This document shows, piece after piece, positions 6,645-13,001 of a stretch of DNA of 13,001 bases. The notes under the pieces were generated by a model. That model saw only the letters and a list, made by a program, of their open reading frames with translations. It did not search any database and was not told the DNA's origin. A program made the translations under genes and the position numbers. Location: assembly GCA_018263405.1 (NCBI GenBank), contig JAANXG010000025.1:1-13001 (forward strand), read 5' to 3'. This stretch comes from Gammaproteobacteria bacterium (GTDB lineage: Bacteria > Pseudomonadota > Gammaproteobacteria > Arenicellales > JAANXG01). The stretch's first letter is position 1, and each line of letters starts with the position of its first letter.

Positions 6645-7905
6645 AGTCAACGTCGATATCCGATCGTATATGCGCGGCTTGGGTGAGCGGGCGCGCGCGG
6701 CGTCCCGTGCCCTTGCGGGTGCCCCTGCGGCGGCCAAAAATCGGGCATTGGCGGCGGTCGCCGAAAATATCGATAAAACCCGTGATGACCTGGCGGCGCA
6801 GAATCGGAAAGATCTTGAACGCGCCCGCCGGATGGATCTGGATGCGGCCTCGATCGATCGGTTGGAACTGAATGAGTCGCGATTGAACGCGATCATCGCC
6901 GGATTGCACCAGATCGCGGACTTGCCGGATCCGGTGGGCGCGATCACGAATTTGAACTATCGCCCATCGGGCATCCAAGTGGGGCAGATGCGCGTGCCTC
7001 TTGGCGTCATTGGGATTATTTACGAATCCAGACCGAACGTCACGGCGGATGCCGCGGCCCTCGGCTTAAAATCAGGCAACGCCGTTATCCTGCGAGGCGG
7101 CTCGGAGGCTTTGAATTCCAATCTCGCAATCACGCGGTGTATCGCCCGGGGTCTGGCAGCCGCCGGACTGCCCGAAGCGAGCGTTCAAGCCGTGGCGTCG
7201 GTCGACCGCGGTGCCGTGGGTGCGCTGCTACGCATGTCGGAGTACGTGGATGTCATTGTGCCGAGAGGCGGCAAGGGCCTGGTGGAACGGGTCATGCGCG
7301 AATCCAGTATACCGACCATCAAACACCTCGACGGTGTTTGCCACGTTTACATCGACGACCAGGCGGATATCGACAAAGCCGTGCGGATCGCCGTGAACGC
7401 CAAGACACAGCGTTTTGGAACGTGCAACACTATGGAAACTTTACTCGTGCATAAGAAAATCGCCCGTCTGGCGCTTTCCAGAATCGCTCCGATGATGCGA
7501 CGGGCGGGGGTCGCATTGCGCGGTTGCGAGCGAACGCTGGCCTTGACCGACGGAGTACCGGCTACCGAGCAGGATTGGTACGAGGAATACCTGGCGCCGA
7601 TTCTGGCTGTCCGGATCGTGGACGGAATAGATCAAGCCATGGAACATATCAACGGTTACGGTTCCCGGCACACGGATGCCGTGGTCACGGAAAATATCGG
7701 TCGTGCGCGGCGATTTCTGTTGGAAGTGGATTCAAGTTCGGTGATGGTCAATGCGTCGACACGATTTGCCGATGGGTTCGAATATGGGTTGGGCGCTGAA
7801 GTTGGCATCAGCACGGATAAACTTCATGCACGTGGACCCGTGGGTTTGACGGGCCTGACGTCGCAAAAATTCGTTGTATTCGGAGATGGACATATTCGCG
7901 AGTAA
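6622..7905 (+). CDS. proA: Glutamate-5-semialdehyde dehydrogenase (gamma-glutamyl phosphate reductase)
   Basis: A 427-residue NADPH-dependent enzyme of the aldehyde dehydrogenase superfamily that reduces gamma-glutamyl phosphate to glutamate 5-semialdehyde, the second step of proline synthesis. Visible signatures are VPLGVIGIIYESRPNVT (cofactor domain), LKSGNAVILRGGSEA, IPRGGKGLV and NAKTQRFGTCNTMETLLV with the catalytic Cys268. The C-terminal end STRFADGFEYGLGAEVGIST and LHARGPVGLTGLTSQK is typical. Length is about 10 residues above E. coli ProA because of a short N-terminal tail. ATG 6622 has GGGG (6612-6615) at 6 bases and is preferred; ATG 6631 is an alternative. Its start lies inside holA. 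proB is not in the window, so the pathway is completed elsewhere. Confidence 0.97.
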   Translation: MHSMQQTEVNVDIRSYMRGLGERARAASRALAGAPAAAKNRALAAVAENIDKTRDDLAAQNRKDLERARRMDLDAASIDRLELNESRLNAIIAGLHQIADLPDPVGAITNLNYRPSGIQVGQMRVPLGVIGIIYESRPNVTADAAALGLKSGNAVILRGGSEALNSNLAITRCIARGLAAAGLPEASVQAVASVDRGAVGALLRMSEYVDVIVPRGGKGLVERVMRESSIPTIKHLDGVCHVYIDDQADIDKAVRIAVNAKTQRFGTCNTMETLLVHKKIARLALSRIAPMMRRAGVALRGCERTLALTDGVPATEQDWYEEYLAPILAVRIVDGIDQAMEHINGYGSRHTDAVVTENIGRARRFLLEVDSSSVMVNASTRFADGFEYGLGAEVGISTDKLHARGPVGLTGLTSQKFVVFGDGHIRE

Positions 7906-7921
7906 TCCAGCGCAACTTTTC

Positions 7922-7933
7922 CCCCTGAAGGGG
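7922..7933 (+). promoter_or_regulatory. Small GC hairpin that includes the nadD Shine-Dalgarno
   Basis: CCCC (7922-7925) can pair with GGGG (7930-7933) around a TGAA loop. The GGGG, with the preceding AA, is also the best ribosome binding sequence for nadD, 5 bases before its TTG start. If the hairpin forms in the mRNA it would cover the site and lower initiation unless ribosomes finishing proA (stop at 7903-7905) melt it. The stem is only four base pairs, so the regulatory role is conjecture. Confidence 0.3.
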
Positions 7934-7938
7934 CGTGT

Positions 7939-8574
7939 TTGACGACTCCAATCGGTCTGTTGGGGGGTACGTTCGACCCGGTACACAATGGCCACCTTGC
8001 CATCGCAAAGTACCTATGTACCGGTTTGAATATGCAGCACGTGCGTTTCGTTTTGAATGCTTCGCCGCCGCACCGAACCCTCCCCGCCTGTTCCGTCGAG
8101 CATCGCTTAGCCATGCTCGAAGCGGTGCTCGCCGACGAAGATCTCCTGATTCCGGATATCCGGGAACTTGGACGGAGGGGGCCATCCTACACAGTATGGA
8201 CCCTACGTTCCCTGCGACGTGAATTTTCGGATCAACCCCTATGTTGGATTGTTGGTATCGATGCCTGGTTCGGGGTAAGAAGTTGGTATCGATGGTATGA
8301 ATTGTCGTCACTCACACATCTTCTGGTCGTGAAGCGGCCTGGCTGGGAGTTGGCCGGCCGGCAAATATCCCGGGCGTCGCCTAACACGAAAAATTTGAAG
8401 AGGCGAGCAGCGGGTTCCGTTGTTCTGTGCGATGGACCCGAAGTCGATGTGTCCGCGAGCGATATCCGGCACCGCATCGCTTGCCGGCAGGACATATCGA
8501 GCCTGGCGCCCGAGCCTGTGCGGAACTATATCGAACGGAAGCAGTTGTATGGTTATCGACAATCAGTTACATGA
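7939..8574 (+). CDS. nadD: Nicotinate-nucleotide adenylyltransferase
   Basis: A 211-residue nucleotidyltransferase that joins ATP and nicotinate mononucleotide to form deamido-NAD in NAD synthesis. The N-terminal GGTFDPVHNGHL holds the T/HxGH ATP-binding motif (His16, His19), and VSASDIRHRI near the C-terminus is the family's second motif (S-x-x-x-x-R). WYRWYELSSLTHLLVVKRPG is also typical of NadD. The start is TTG 7939: no in-frame ATG precedes the conserved IGLLGGTFDP strand, and AAGGGG lies 5 bases upstream at 7928-7933. Length agrees with the family. It follows proA by 33 bases and is 6 bases from rsfS, whose ribosome binding site overlaps the nadD stop codon. Confidence 0.95.
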   Translation: MTTPIGLLGGTFDPVHNGHLAIAKYLCTGLNMQHVRFVLNASPPHRTLPACSVEHRLAMLEAVLADEDLLIPDIRELGRRGPSYTVWTLRSLRREFSDQPLCWIVGIDAWFGVRSWYRWYELSSLTHLLVVKRPGWELAGRQISRASPNTKNLKRRAAGSVVLCDGPEVDVSASDIRHRIACRQDISSLAPEPVRNYIERKQLYGYRQSVT

Positions 8575-8580
8575 GGTTCC

Positions 8581-8946
8581 ATGGACATAGTTGTTCTGAA
8601 AAACAAATTGATTGACTTACTGGAGGAAATGAAAGCCGAGGACGTTCAAACTTTCAACGTTAAGGAATTGACGAGCGTCACGGACTACATGATTGTGTCA
8701 AGCGGTACTTCAAACCGTCACGTGAGATCGATTGCAGCACATGTGCTGACTGAAATGCGCGCCGCCGGCGTTCGCCCCCTGGGGAGCGAGGGTGCGGAAC
8801 ACGGCGAATGGGTGCTTATCGATTATGGCGACATCGTGCTGCACGTAATGCAGCCACGAACGCGAGACTTTTATCAACTGGAGAAATTGTGGAATCCGGA
8901 TGTAAAGGAAATGCTGCGGCTGTACCGGGAGGGTGCCAACGATTGA
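8581..8946 (+). CDS. rsfS: Ribosomal silencing factor RsfS
   Basis: A 121-residue protein of the RsfS/Iojap family. It binds ribosomal protein uL14 on the 50S subunit and blocks joining with 30S when nutrients are scarce. Diagnostic stretches are TSVTDYMIVSSGTSNRHVRS, GSEGAEHGEWVLIDYGDIVL and HVMQPRTRDFYQLEKLW. Start ATG 8581 is set by GAGG just upstream, overlapping the nadD TGA (8572-8574). Length is a little above that of E. coli RsfS and normal for the family. In most relatives rlmH follows directly; here only its first codons remain (see the next entries). Confidence 0.96.
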   Translation: MDIVVLKNKLIDLLEEMKAEDVQTFNVKELTSVTDYMIVSSGTSNRHVRSIAAHVLTEMRAAGVRPLGSEGAEHGEWVLIDYGDIVLHVMQPRTRDFYQLEKLWNPDVKEMLRLYREGAND

Positions 8947-8953
8947 GTTTGGT

Positions 8954-9013
8954 GTGAGATTGCACGTTTTGACTGTTTGTGACCGCGCGCCACGCTGAGT
9001 GAACGAGCGAGAG
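8954..9013 (+). pseudogene. rlmH: rlmH remnant: N-terminal codons only, with an in-frame TGA
   Basis: Starting at GTG 8954, 7 bases after the rsfS stop, the frame reads VRLHVLTVCDRAPR, then TGA (8996-8998), then VNERE. This follows the N-terminus of RlmH (23S rRNA pseudouridine-1915 N3-methyltransferase; the family begins like M-[KR]-[IL]-x-L-[IL]-A-V-G-x-[KR]-M-P-x-W-V), with TGA exactly where the conserved Trp codon TGG should be and V-N-E continuing after it. The position between rsfS and maf is also where rlmH normally lies. Everything after about codon 20 is missing: no SAM-binding GGPEG motif or knot region of the ~155-residue enzyme is present before rng. The call rests on a short match plus gene order, which I consider strong together. 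No functional RlmH can be made from this locus. Confidence 0.75.
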
Positions 9014-9221
9014 TTTTGTAACGATGAAGCCGTTGAAACGTTCGGAAATAAAACGTTACCGGCAAACCGGGGAACCCGTGGACAAGGCGGGCGGCTACGA
9101 GATTCAGGGTTTTGGCAGTGGATTCGCGGCCCGGCTCGAGGGTAGTTACAGTGGTGTTGTTGGGCTGCCCATGTTTGAAGCAAGAGAACTATTGGCGACG
9201 GCGGGTATAAATTGGTTGTGA
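9003..9221 (+). pseudogene. maf: maf (Maf/YhdE nucleotide pyrophosphatase) remnant: C-terminal third only
   Basis: After an in-frame TGA at 9000-9002, this frame runs to TGA 9219-9221 and contains VTMKPLKRSEIKRY, TGEPVDKAGGYEIQGFGSGF and LEGSYSGVVGLPMFEARELL. These match the C-terminus of Maf proteins (E. coli YhdE: VTFRTL..., EPLDKAGAYGIQG, GSYHAVVGLPLVET). Maf enzymes hydrolyse non-canonical or modified nucleoside triphosphates and are about 190-200 residues long. The remnant covers about the last 70. The N-terminal S-x-S-P-R-R segment and the acidic metal-binding residue in the middle are absent, so activity is not expected. An internal ATG (9024) could give a 65-residue peptide. Its stop overlaps the GTG start of rng (GTGA), so translation of the stub may still feed ribosomes to RNase G. 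Confidence 0.88.
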
Positions 9222-10696
9222 GCGAAGAGGTGATGATCAATGTGACGCCGCAGGAAACCCGCGTTGCGGTAGTAGAGAACGGTGTGTTGCAGGAGGTCCA
9301 CATAGAGCGAACACAGGGCCGTGGTATCGTGGGAAACATCTATCAAGGAAAAGTGGCACGCATACTCCCCGGCATGCAGGCCGCTTTCGTTGATATCGGA
9401 ATAGAACGCACGGCTTTCCTGCACGCTGCGGATGCGACGTGGCGGTACGACAGAGACAATGACGAAGTGGGCGCTAACAGCGATATCCCACCGATGACCG
9501 ATCTATTGCACGACGGTCAGGAGGTTGTCGTACAGGTGCTCAAAGATCCACTGGGCAGTAAGGGTGCGCGGTTGACGACGCAGTTAACCATCCCGGCGCG
9601 CTACCTCGTCTGCCTGCCTGGCAGCGATCAGGTTCGTATTTCACAAAAGATCGAGCAACTGGAGGACCGGGAGCGATTGAAGGAACTGGTCGCCGAGCTG
9701 GCCGAGGAAGAAGAGATGCCCAAAGGATTAATAATACGGACGTTGGCCGAATCGGCTTCGGATGAAGAGCTGCGTTTGGATGTGCAATTTCTTAAGAAAA
9801 TCTGGAGACGGGTAAATACCGGGATCGGGCAATCGCAAGCGCCCGCTCTGATTCATGAAGACATACCCCTTGCTATGCGTACGATGCGCGATCTGGTACG
9901 CGACAACGTGGAAAAGGTGCGTATCGACTCTCGCGAGACGTACCAAAAAGCCGTCAAATTCGCCAGGGATCTGATTCCGGAGGTGGTGAGCCGTATCGAG
10001 TATTATCCCGGGGAACGCCCGATATTTGACCTTTATTCGGTGGAAGACGAGATTCAACGGGCCCTGGACCGCCACGTTCTGCTGAAGTCCGGTGGCTATC
10101 TCGTTTTTGATCAGACCGAAGCAATGACCACGATCGATGTCAACACCGGTGGGTTTGTTGGTCGCAAGAACCTGGAAGAAACCCTTTTTAAAACCAACCT
10201 GGAAGCCACCCAGGCTATTGCGCGCCAGCTTCGTCTTAGGAATATCGGCGGCATCATCATTATCGATTTCATCGATATGGAAGGCTCCGAGCACAAACGT
10301 CAGGTTCTGCGGGTACTGGAAAAAGTGCTTGCCAAAGACCGTACCACGACTTTTCTTACCGATATGTCTCCGTTGGGTCTCGTCGAAGTCACACGCAAAA
10401 GAACGCGGGAGAGTTTGGAGAAAATCGTCTGTGAACCCTGCCCTGTTTGTGAGGGACGTGGTGTAGTGAAGATGCCGCGCACTGTGTGTTATGAAATATT
10501 CAGGGAAATACTTAGAGAAGCACGTCAGTTTGAAGGTGCCGAATACCTGGTGCTTGCCTCTCAGATTGTAGTGGATATGCTGTTGGACGACGAAGCGGCG
10601 AATCTGGCCGAACTGCAGGGCTTTATCGGTAAGCCGGTTTATCTGCAGGTAGAAAACAGCTATCAACAGTACGAGTACGACGTAGTGTTGTCGTAA
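9218..10696 (+). CDS. rng: Ribonuclease G
   Basis: A 492-residue endoribonuclease that matures the 5' end of 16S rRNA and degrades some mRNAs. The N-terminus (EEVMINVTPQETRVAVVENG) is followed by the S1 domain (about 35-125, with GNIYQGKVARILPGMQAAFV). The catalytic DNase I-like domain shows TEAMTTIDVNTG (Asp307) and IIIIDFIDMEGSEHKRQVL (Asp350), the two metal-binding aspartates. The zinc-link CPVC is at 408-411 in CEPCPVCEGRG. The protein stops just after this region and lacks the long degradosome scaffold of RNase E, and the length equals E. coli RNase G (489), so it is rng rather than rne. Start GTG 9218 overlaps the stop of the maf remnant and gives the family N-terminus; TTG 9212 is possible but adds nothing conserved. 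Confidence 0.96.
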   Translation: MSEEVMINVTPQETRVAVVENGVLQEVHIERTQGRGIVGNIYQGKVARILPGMQAAFVDIGIERTAFLHAADATWRYDRDNDEVGANSDIPPMTDLLHDGQEVVVQVLKDPLGSKGARLTTQLTIPARYLVCLPGSDQVRISQKIEQLEDRERLKELVAELAEEEEMPKGLIIRTLAESASDEELRLDVQFLKKIWRRVNTGIGQSQAPALIHEDIPLAMRTMRDLVRDNVEKVRIDSRETYQKAVKFARDLIPEVVSRIEYYPGERPIFDLYSVEDEIQRALDRHVLLKSGGYLVFDQTEAMTTIDVNTGGFVGRKNLEETLFKTNLEATQAIARQLRLRNIGGIIIIDFIDMEGSEHKRQVLRVLEKVLAKDRTTTFLTDMSPLGLVEVTRKRTRESLEKIVCEPCPVCEGRGVVKMPRTVCYEIFREILREARQFEGAEYLVLASQIVVDMLLDDEAANLAELQGFIGKPVYLQVENSYQQYEYDVVLS

Positions 10697-10738
10697 TACC
10701 CGTGCTCCCGGGAACTCTCGCTGCAATCAAGCATCGCT

Positions 10739-13001
10739 ATGAAGCGAATTGCCGGTAGATTAACGCGCGGACTTGTATACGGATTCGTCGGGCTTGCCGT
10801 GCTCCTGGTCTTGAGTGCCGGGGCGATCCGGTTCTGGCTCCCCAAACTGGGGGATTACAGGCTCGAGGTCGAACGTTTGTTGTCTGACTATATCGGGCAG
10901 GAAATCGCGATGACGTCATTGAATGCCACGTGGGATGGTCTCAATATGACGTTTAAAGCGGAGGGGGTGCGTGTTGCCGTCGAGGACCATCCCGGTTCCG
11001 GGATGCGATTCGGGGAAATCGTCGTATCGTTTCACCCACTCAACCTGCTGGGTGGAAAGAATACCTTCGAGCGCTTGAAATTGATGGGACCGACTATTGA
11101 AGTCTCCCGGTTGCCGGATGGTCGAATTCGCGTGGGCGATACGATTATCGGTACGCCGCGGGGTGTGGTTCGGCGATTGCTGCGCGGGGGGAATCTGGAG
11201 ATCGCGAACGGCACGTTAATCTGGCGTGATGCCTTGGCTCCGGAGGAGAATCTGCATATCGAGGACGTAGATATTCGTGTTCGCTCTAGTGGTGACCGGC
11301 GGCGCTTCGAATTTACGGCATCGGCACCACCGGAATTAATGGAAGAGTTTAGGGCGGACGGCAGTTATGACCCACGATCGTTGAAATCGGGATCATGGAG
11401 CGCCGGCGTGAATATTTCGGTCGAACATCTGAATCTCGCCCGGATTCCAACCGTAATTCAAGAGCGATTGCCGTGGCGGTCCCAGGGTCGCATCGACACC
11501 GAATTTCGAGCGGAATGGATCCAGGGTGTGCTCACGGCCGCATCCGCCGATATGATGGTTCGCGACTTCGTTATCCCCTACGCCAAAGACAAGAAGCCAA
11601 TATCCGCCAAGCGCTTTTCCAGCTCGGTGTCATGGCGCGGCTCGGAAAAGGAATGGAGCCTGGTTTTTGCCGACCCGGAAATCTTGCTGGATGACACACC
11701 CGTTTCCGTATCGCGATTTGAGGTGCGGCGACACGGCGGGCGAAGGATTTATTCGGGGCGGGACGTGATCGTGCAGGATCTTTGGGGAGTGCTAAACCGT
11801 CTCGATATCGAATTGCCCTGGAATGAATTGATGGATGGGCTCCGTCCCAGCGGCGTTTTTTCCCAGGCTGCGTTGACCCTGACCGGACCTTATCTCGAAA
11901 CGAGCGGTTGGCGTTTCGAGGGCGATTTTCGCAACGTTGGCTGGCGCGCTCAGGAACGGTATCCGGGTGTGCGGGGGCTCGACGGTCGATTGATTGTCGG
12001 CGATAAACAGGGCGAATTGCTGCTGGCTTCGACGACCCTGGAATTGGATGCGGCCAATTTAATGCGCCATCCCATCGGATTCACCCGCGTCGAGGGGCGC
12101 GTTGAATGGTACCGCTGGGGCCGGGATTGGGTCGTGGATGTCAGCGATGGAATCGTAATCAATGATGACCTGAGCCTGAAGGACGTTGATTTCTATACGC
12201 GGGTTCCCACAGTAGAGAAAGAATCGCCGTTTGTTCTCGCACGAGCCCGTATTCAACGCGCCGATATCAACGCAGTGCGTGATTACCTGCCCGTGAAACT
12301 CATGGCGCAAAAGCAGATAGCATGGCTGGACCGTGCGTTGGCCGGTGGTGAAATCACTCAAGGACGGTTCTATCTGAATGGAGCTTTGGACGATTTTCCG
12401 TATGACAGCGGCACCGGTGAACTGCAGGTCAGCGCCAGAATCAAGAATGGTGTACTGGACTTCAACGAAAATTGGCCGAATTTCACCGGCCTCGAGGGAG
12501 TCATCGAAATCGACAATTCGCGTTTCGAGGCGCGGGCCGGGCAAGGCGTCATGATGAACTCGCCTATTCAAAGCGTCCGGGTATGGTGTGAGGACTTTTT
12601 CCGCCGCGACCGGGTGGTTTTCGTGCAGGGGGAACTTAGGGCACGGGCCGACGACGTGATCCAGTTTCTCCGTCGCGGGCCGCTCAACAAAAATCCGCCG
12701 CCGCCGTACAGCCGGATGGCCGCCGAGGGCGATGGAATTCTCAACCTGGCGATTGAACTGCCCTTCACGCGTCTGAAAGAAGCCAGCCGCGTGCGCGGTG
12801 AATACGCATTCGACAGTGCCGGGTTACAGATCGGCGGTGGGATCGAGTTCACTAACTTGTCAGGCACGGTTCGCTTCACGGAAAGCACGGTGCAGGGCAC
12901 GGCCCTGAAAGGGGAATTATTCGGGGGGCCGTTTCGAGCCGATTTGACAACGGTCAAAGCGGGGCAACCGATTAGCTTCGCCTTGACCGGTACCGGAGAA
13001 G
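10739..13001 (+). CDS. yhdP: YhdP family AsmA-like protein (5' part, runs off the window)
   Basis: An open frame of 754 complete codons from ATG 10739 to the window end, with no stop. YhdP is a very large AsmA-like inner-membrane protein (about 1,270 residues in E. coli) that bridges to the outer membrane and helps move phospholipids to it. A single membrane segment (about residues 13-33, GFVGLAVLLVLSAGAIRFWL) is followed by a periplasmic beta-rich repeat region of the DUF3971/AsmA type. Recognisable pieces are RLLSDYIGQEIAMTSLNATW near the start and LPVKLMAQKQIAWLDRALAG around residues 519-538, followed by the glycine-rich repeat GGEITQGRFYLNGALDDFPY. It starts 42 bases after rng, the conserved rng-yhdP order. 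I see no clear Shine-Dalgarno and no promoter in the gap, so it is probably cotranscribed with rng. No frame break is visible in the part present. Confidence 0.93.
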   Translation, partial: MKRIAGRLTRGLVYGFVGLAVLLVLSAGAIRFWLPKLGDYRLEVERLLSDYIGQEIAMTSLNATWDGLNMTFKAEGVRVAVEDHPGSGMRFGEIVVSFHPLNLLGGKNTFERLKLMGPTIEVSRLPDGRIRVGDTIIGTPRGVVRRLLRGGNLEIANGTLIWRDALAPEENLHIEDVDIRVRSSGDRRRFEFTASAPPELMEEFRADGSYDPRSLKSGSWSAGVNISVEHLNLARIPTVIQERLPWRSQGRIDTEFRAEWIQGVLTAASADMMVRDFVIPYAKDKKPISAKRFSSSVSWRGSEKEWSLVFADPEILLDDTPVSVSRFEVRRHGGRRIYSGRDVIVQDLWGVLNRLDIELPWNELMDGLRPSGVFSQAALTLTGPYLETSGWRFEGDFRNVGWRAQERYPGVRGLDGRLIVGDKQGELLLASTTLELDAANLMRHPIGFTRVEGRVEWYRWGRDWVVDVSDGIVINDDLSLKDVDFYTRVPTVEKESPFVLARARIQRADINAVRDYLPVKLMAQKQIAWLDRALAGGEITQGRFYLNGALDDFPYDSGTGELQVSARIKNGVLDFNENWPNFTGLEGVIEIDNSRFEARAGQGVMMNSPIQSVRVWCEDFFRRDRVVFVQGELRARADDVIQFLRRGPLNKNPPPPYSRMAAEGDGILNLAIELPFTRLKEASRVRGEYAFDSAGLQIGGGIEFTNLSGTVRFTESTVQGTALKGELFGGPFRADLTTVKAGQPISFALTGTGE

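Noticed and set aside
9024..9221. An independent 65-residue small gene between rsfS and rng
   Set aside because: Its whole length matches the C-terminus of Maf, so it is better explained as a remnant than as a new small protein, although it may still be translated.
9728..10726. 332-codon minus-strand open frame over rng
   Set aside because: It mirrors the conserved rng coding sequence, has no signature of its own, and is explained by codon bias of the real gene.

Overview
The window looks like part of a gammaproteobacterial chromosome of moderately high GC. The main evidence is a core housekeeping run on the + strand, leuS-lptE-holA-proA-nadD-rsfS-(rlmH)-(maf)-rng-yhdP. This order, with LptE and YhdP (outer-membrane biogenesis) and DNA polymerase III delta, is typical of Gammaproteobacteria. 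I cannot name a genus. No mobile element, tRNA, rRNA or CRISPR array is visible.

Layout. Bases 1-139 hold at most the tail of an upstream gene. From 140 to 2402 there are four small accessory genes: a DsbA-fold/kappa-GST-like isomerase (minus), a DUF2007 protein with a zinc ribbon (plus), a nu-class (YfcG-like) glutathione S-transferase (minus) and a secreted DUF4124 protein (minus). A divergent promoter region at 2403-2516 separates these from the housekeeping operon. Leucyl-tRNA synthetase (2517-4976) opens the operon. It is followed by the LPS-assembly lipoprotein LptE, the clamp-loader subunit HolA, glutamate-5-semialdehyde dehydrogenase ProA, nicotinate-nucleotide adenylyltransferase NadD and ribosome silencing factor RsfS. 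RNase G and the N-terminal 754 codons of the AsmA-like protein YhdP close the window.

The most notable observation is the 271-base gap between rsfS and rng. Two genes normally found there, rlmH and maf, survive only as stubs. The first 20 or so codons of rlmH are still readable, interrupted by a TGA where a conserved Trp is expected. They run directly into the last ~70 codons of maf in a different frame. This looks like a single deletion of about 0.8 kb that removed most of rlmH and the catalytic part of maf. The maf stub still ends in a GTGA overlap with the rng start, so it may persist as a translational coupler for RNase G. Other points of interest are a leuS promoter so close to the ATG that the mRNA should be leaderless or nearly so, a LeuS with no leucine-specific insertion before KMSKS, and a nadD that starts with TTG behind a small GC hairpin covering its Shine-Dalgarno sequence.
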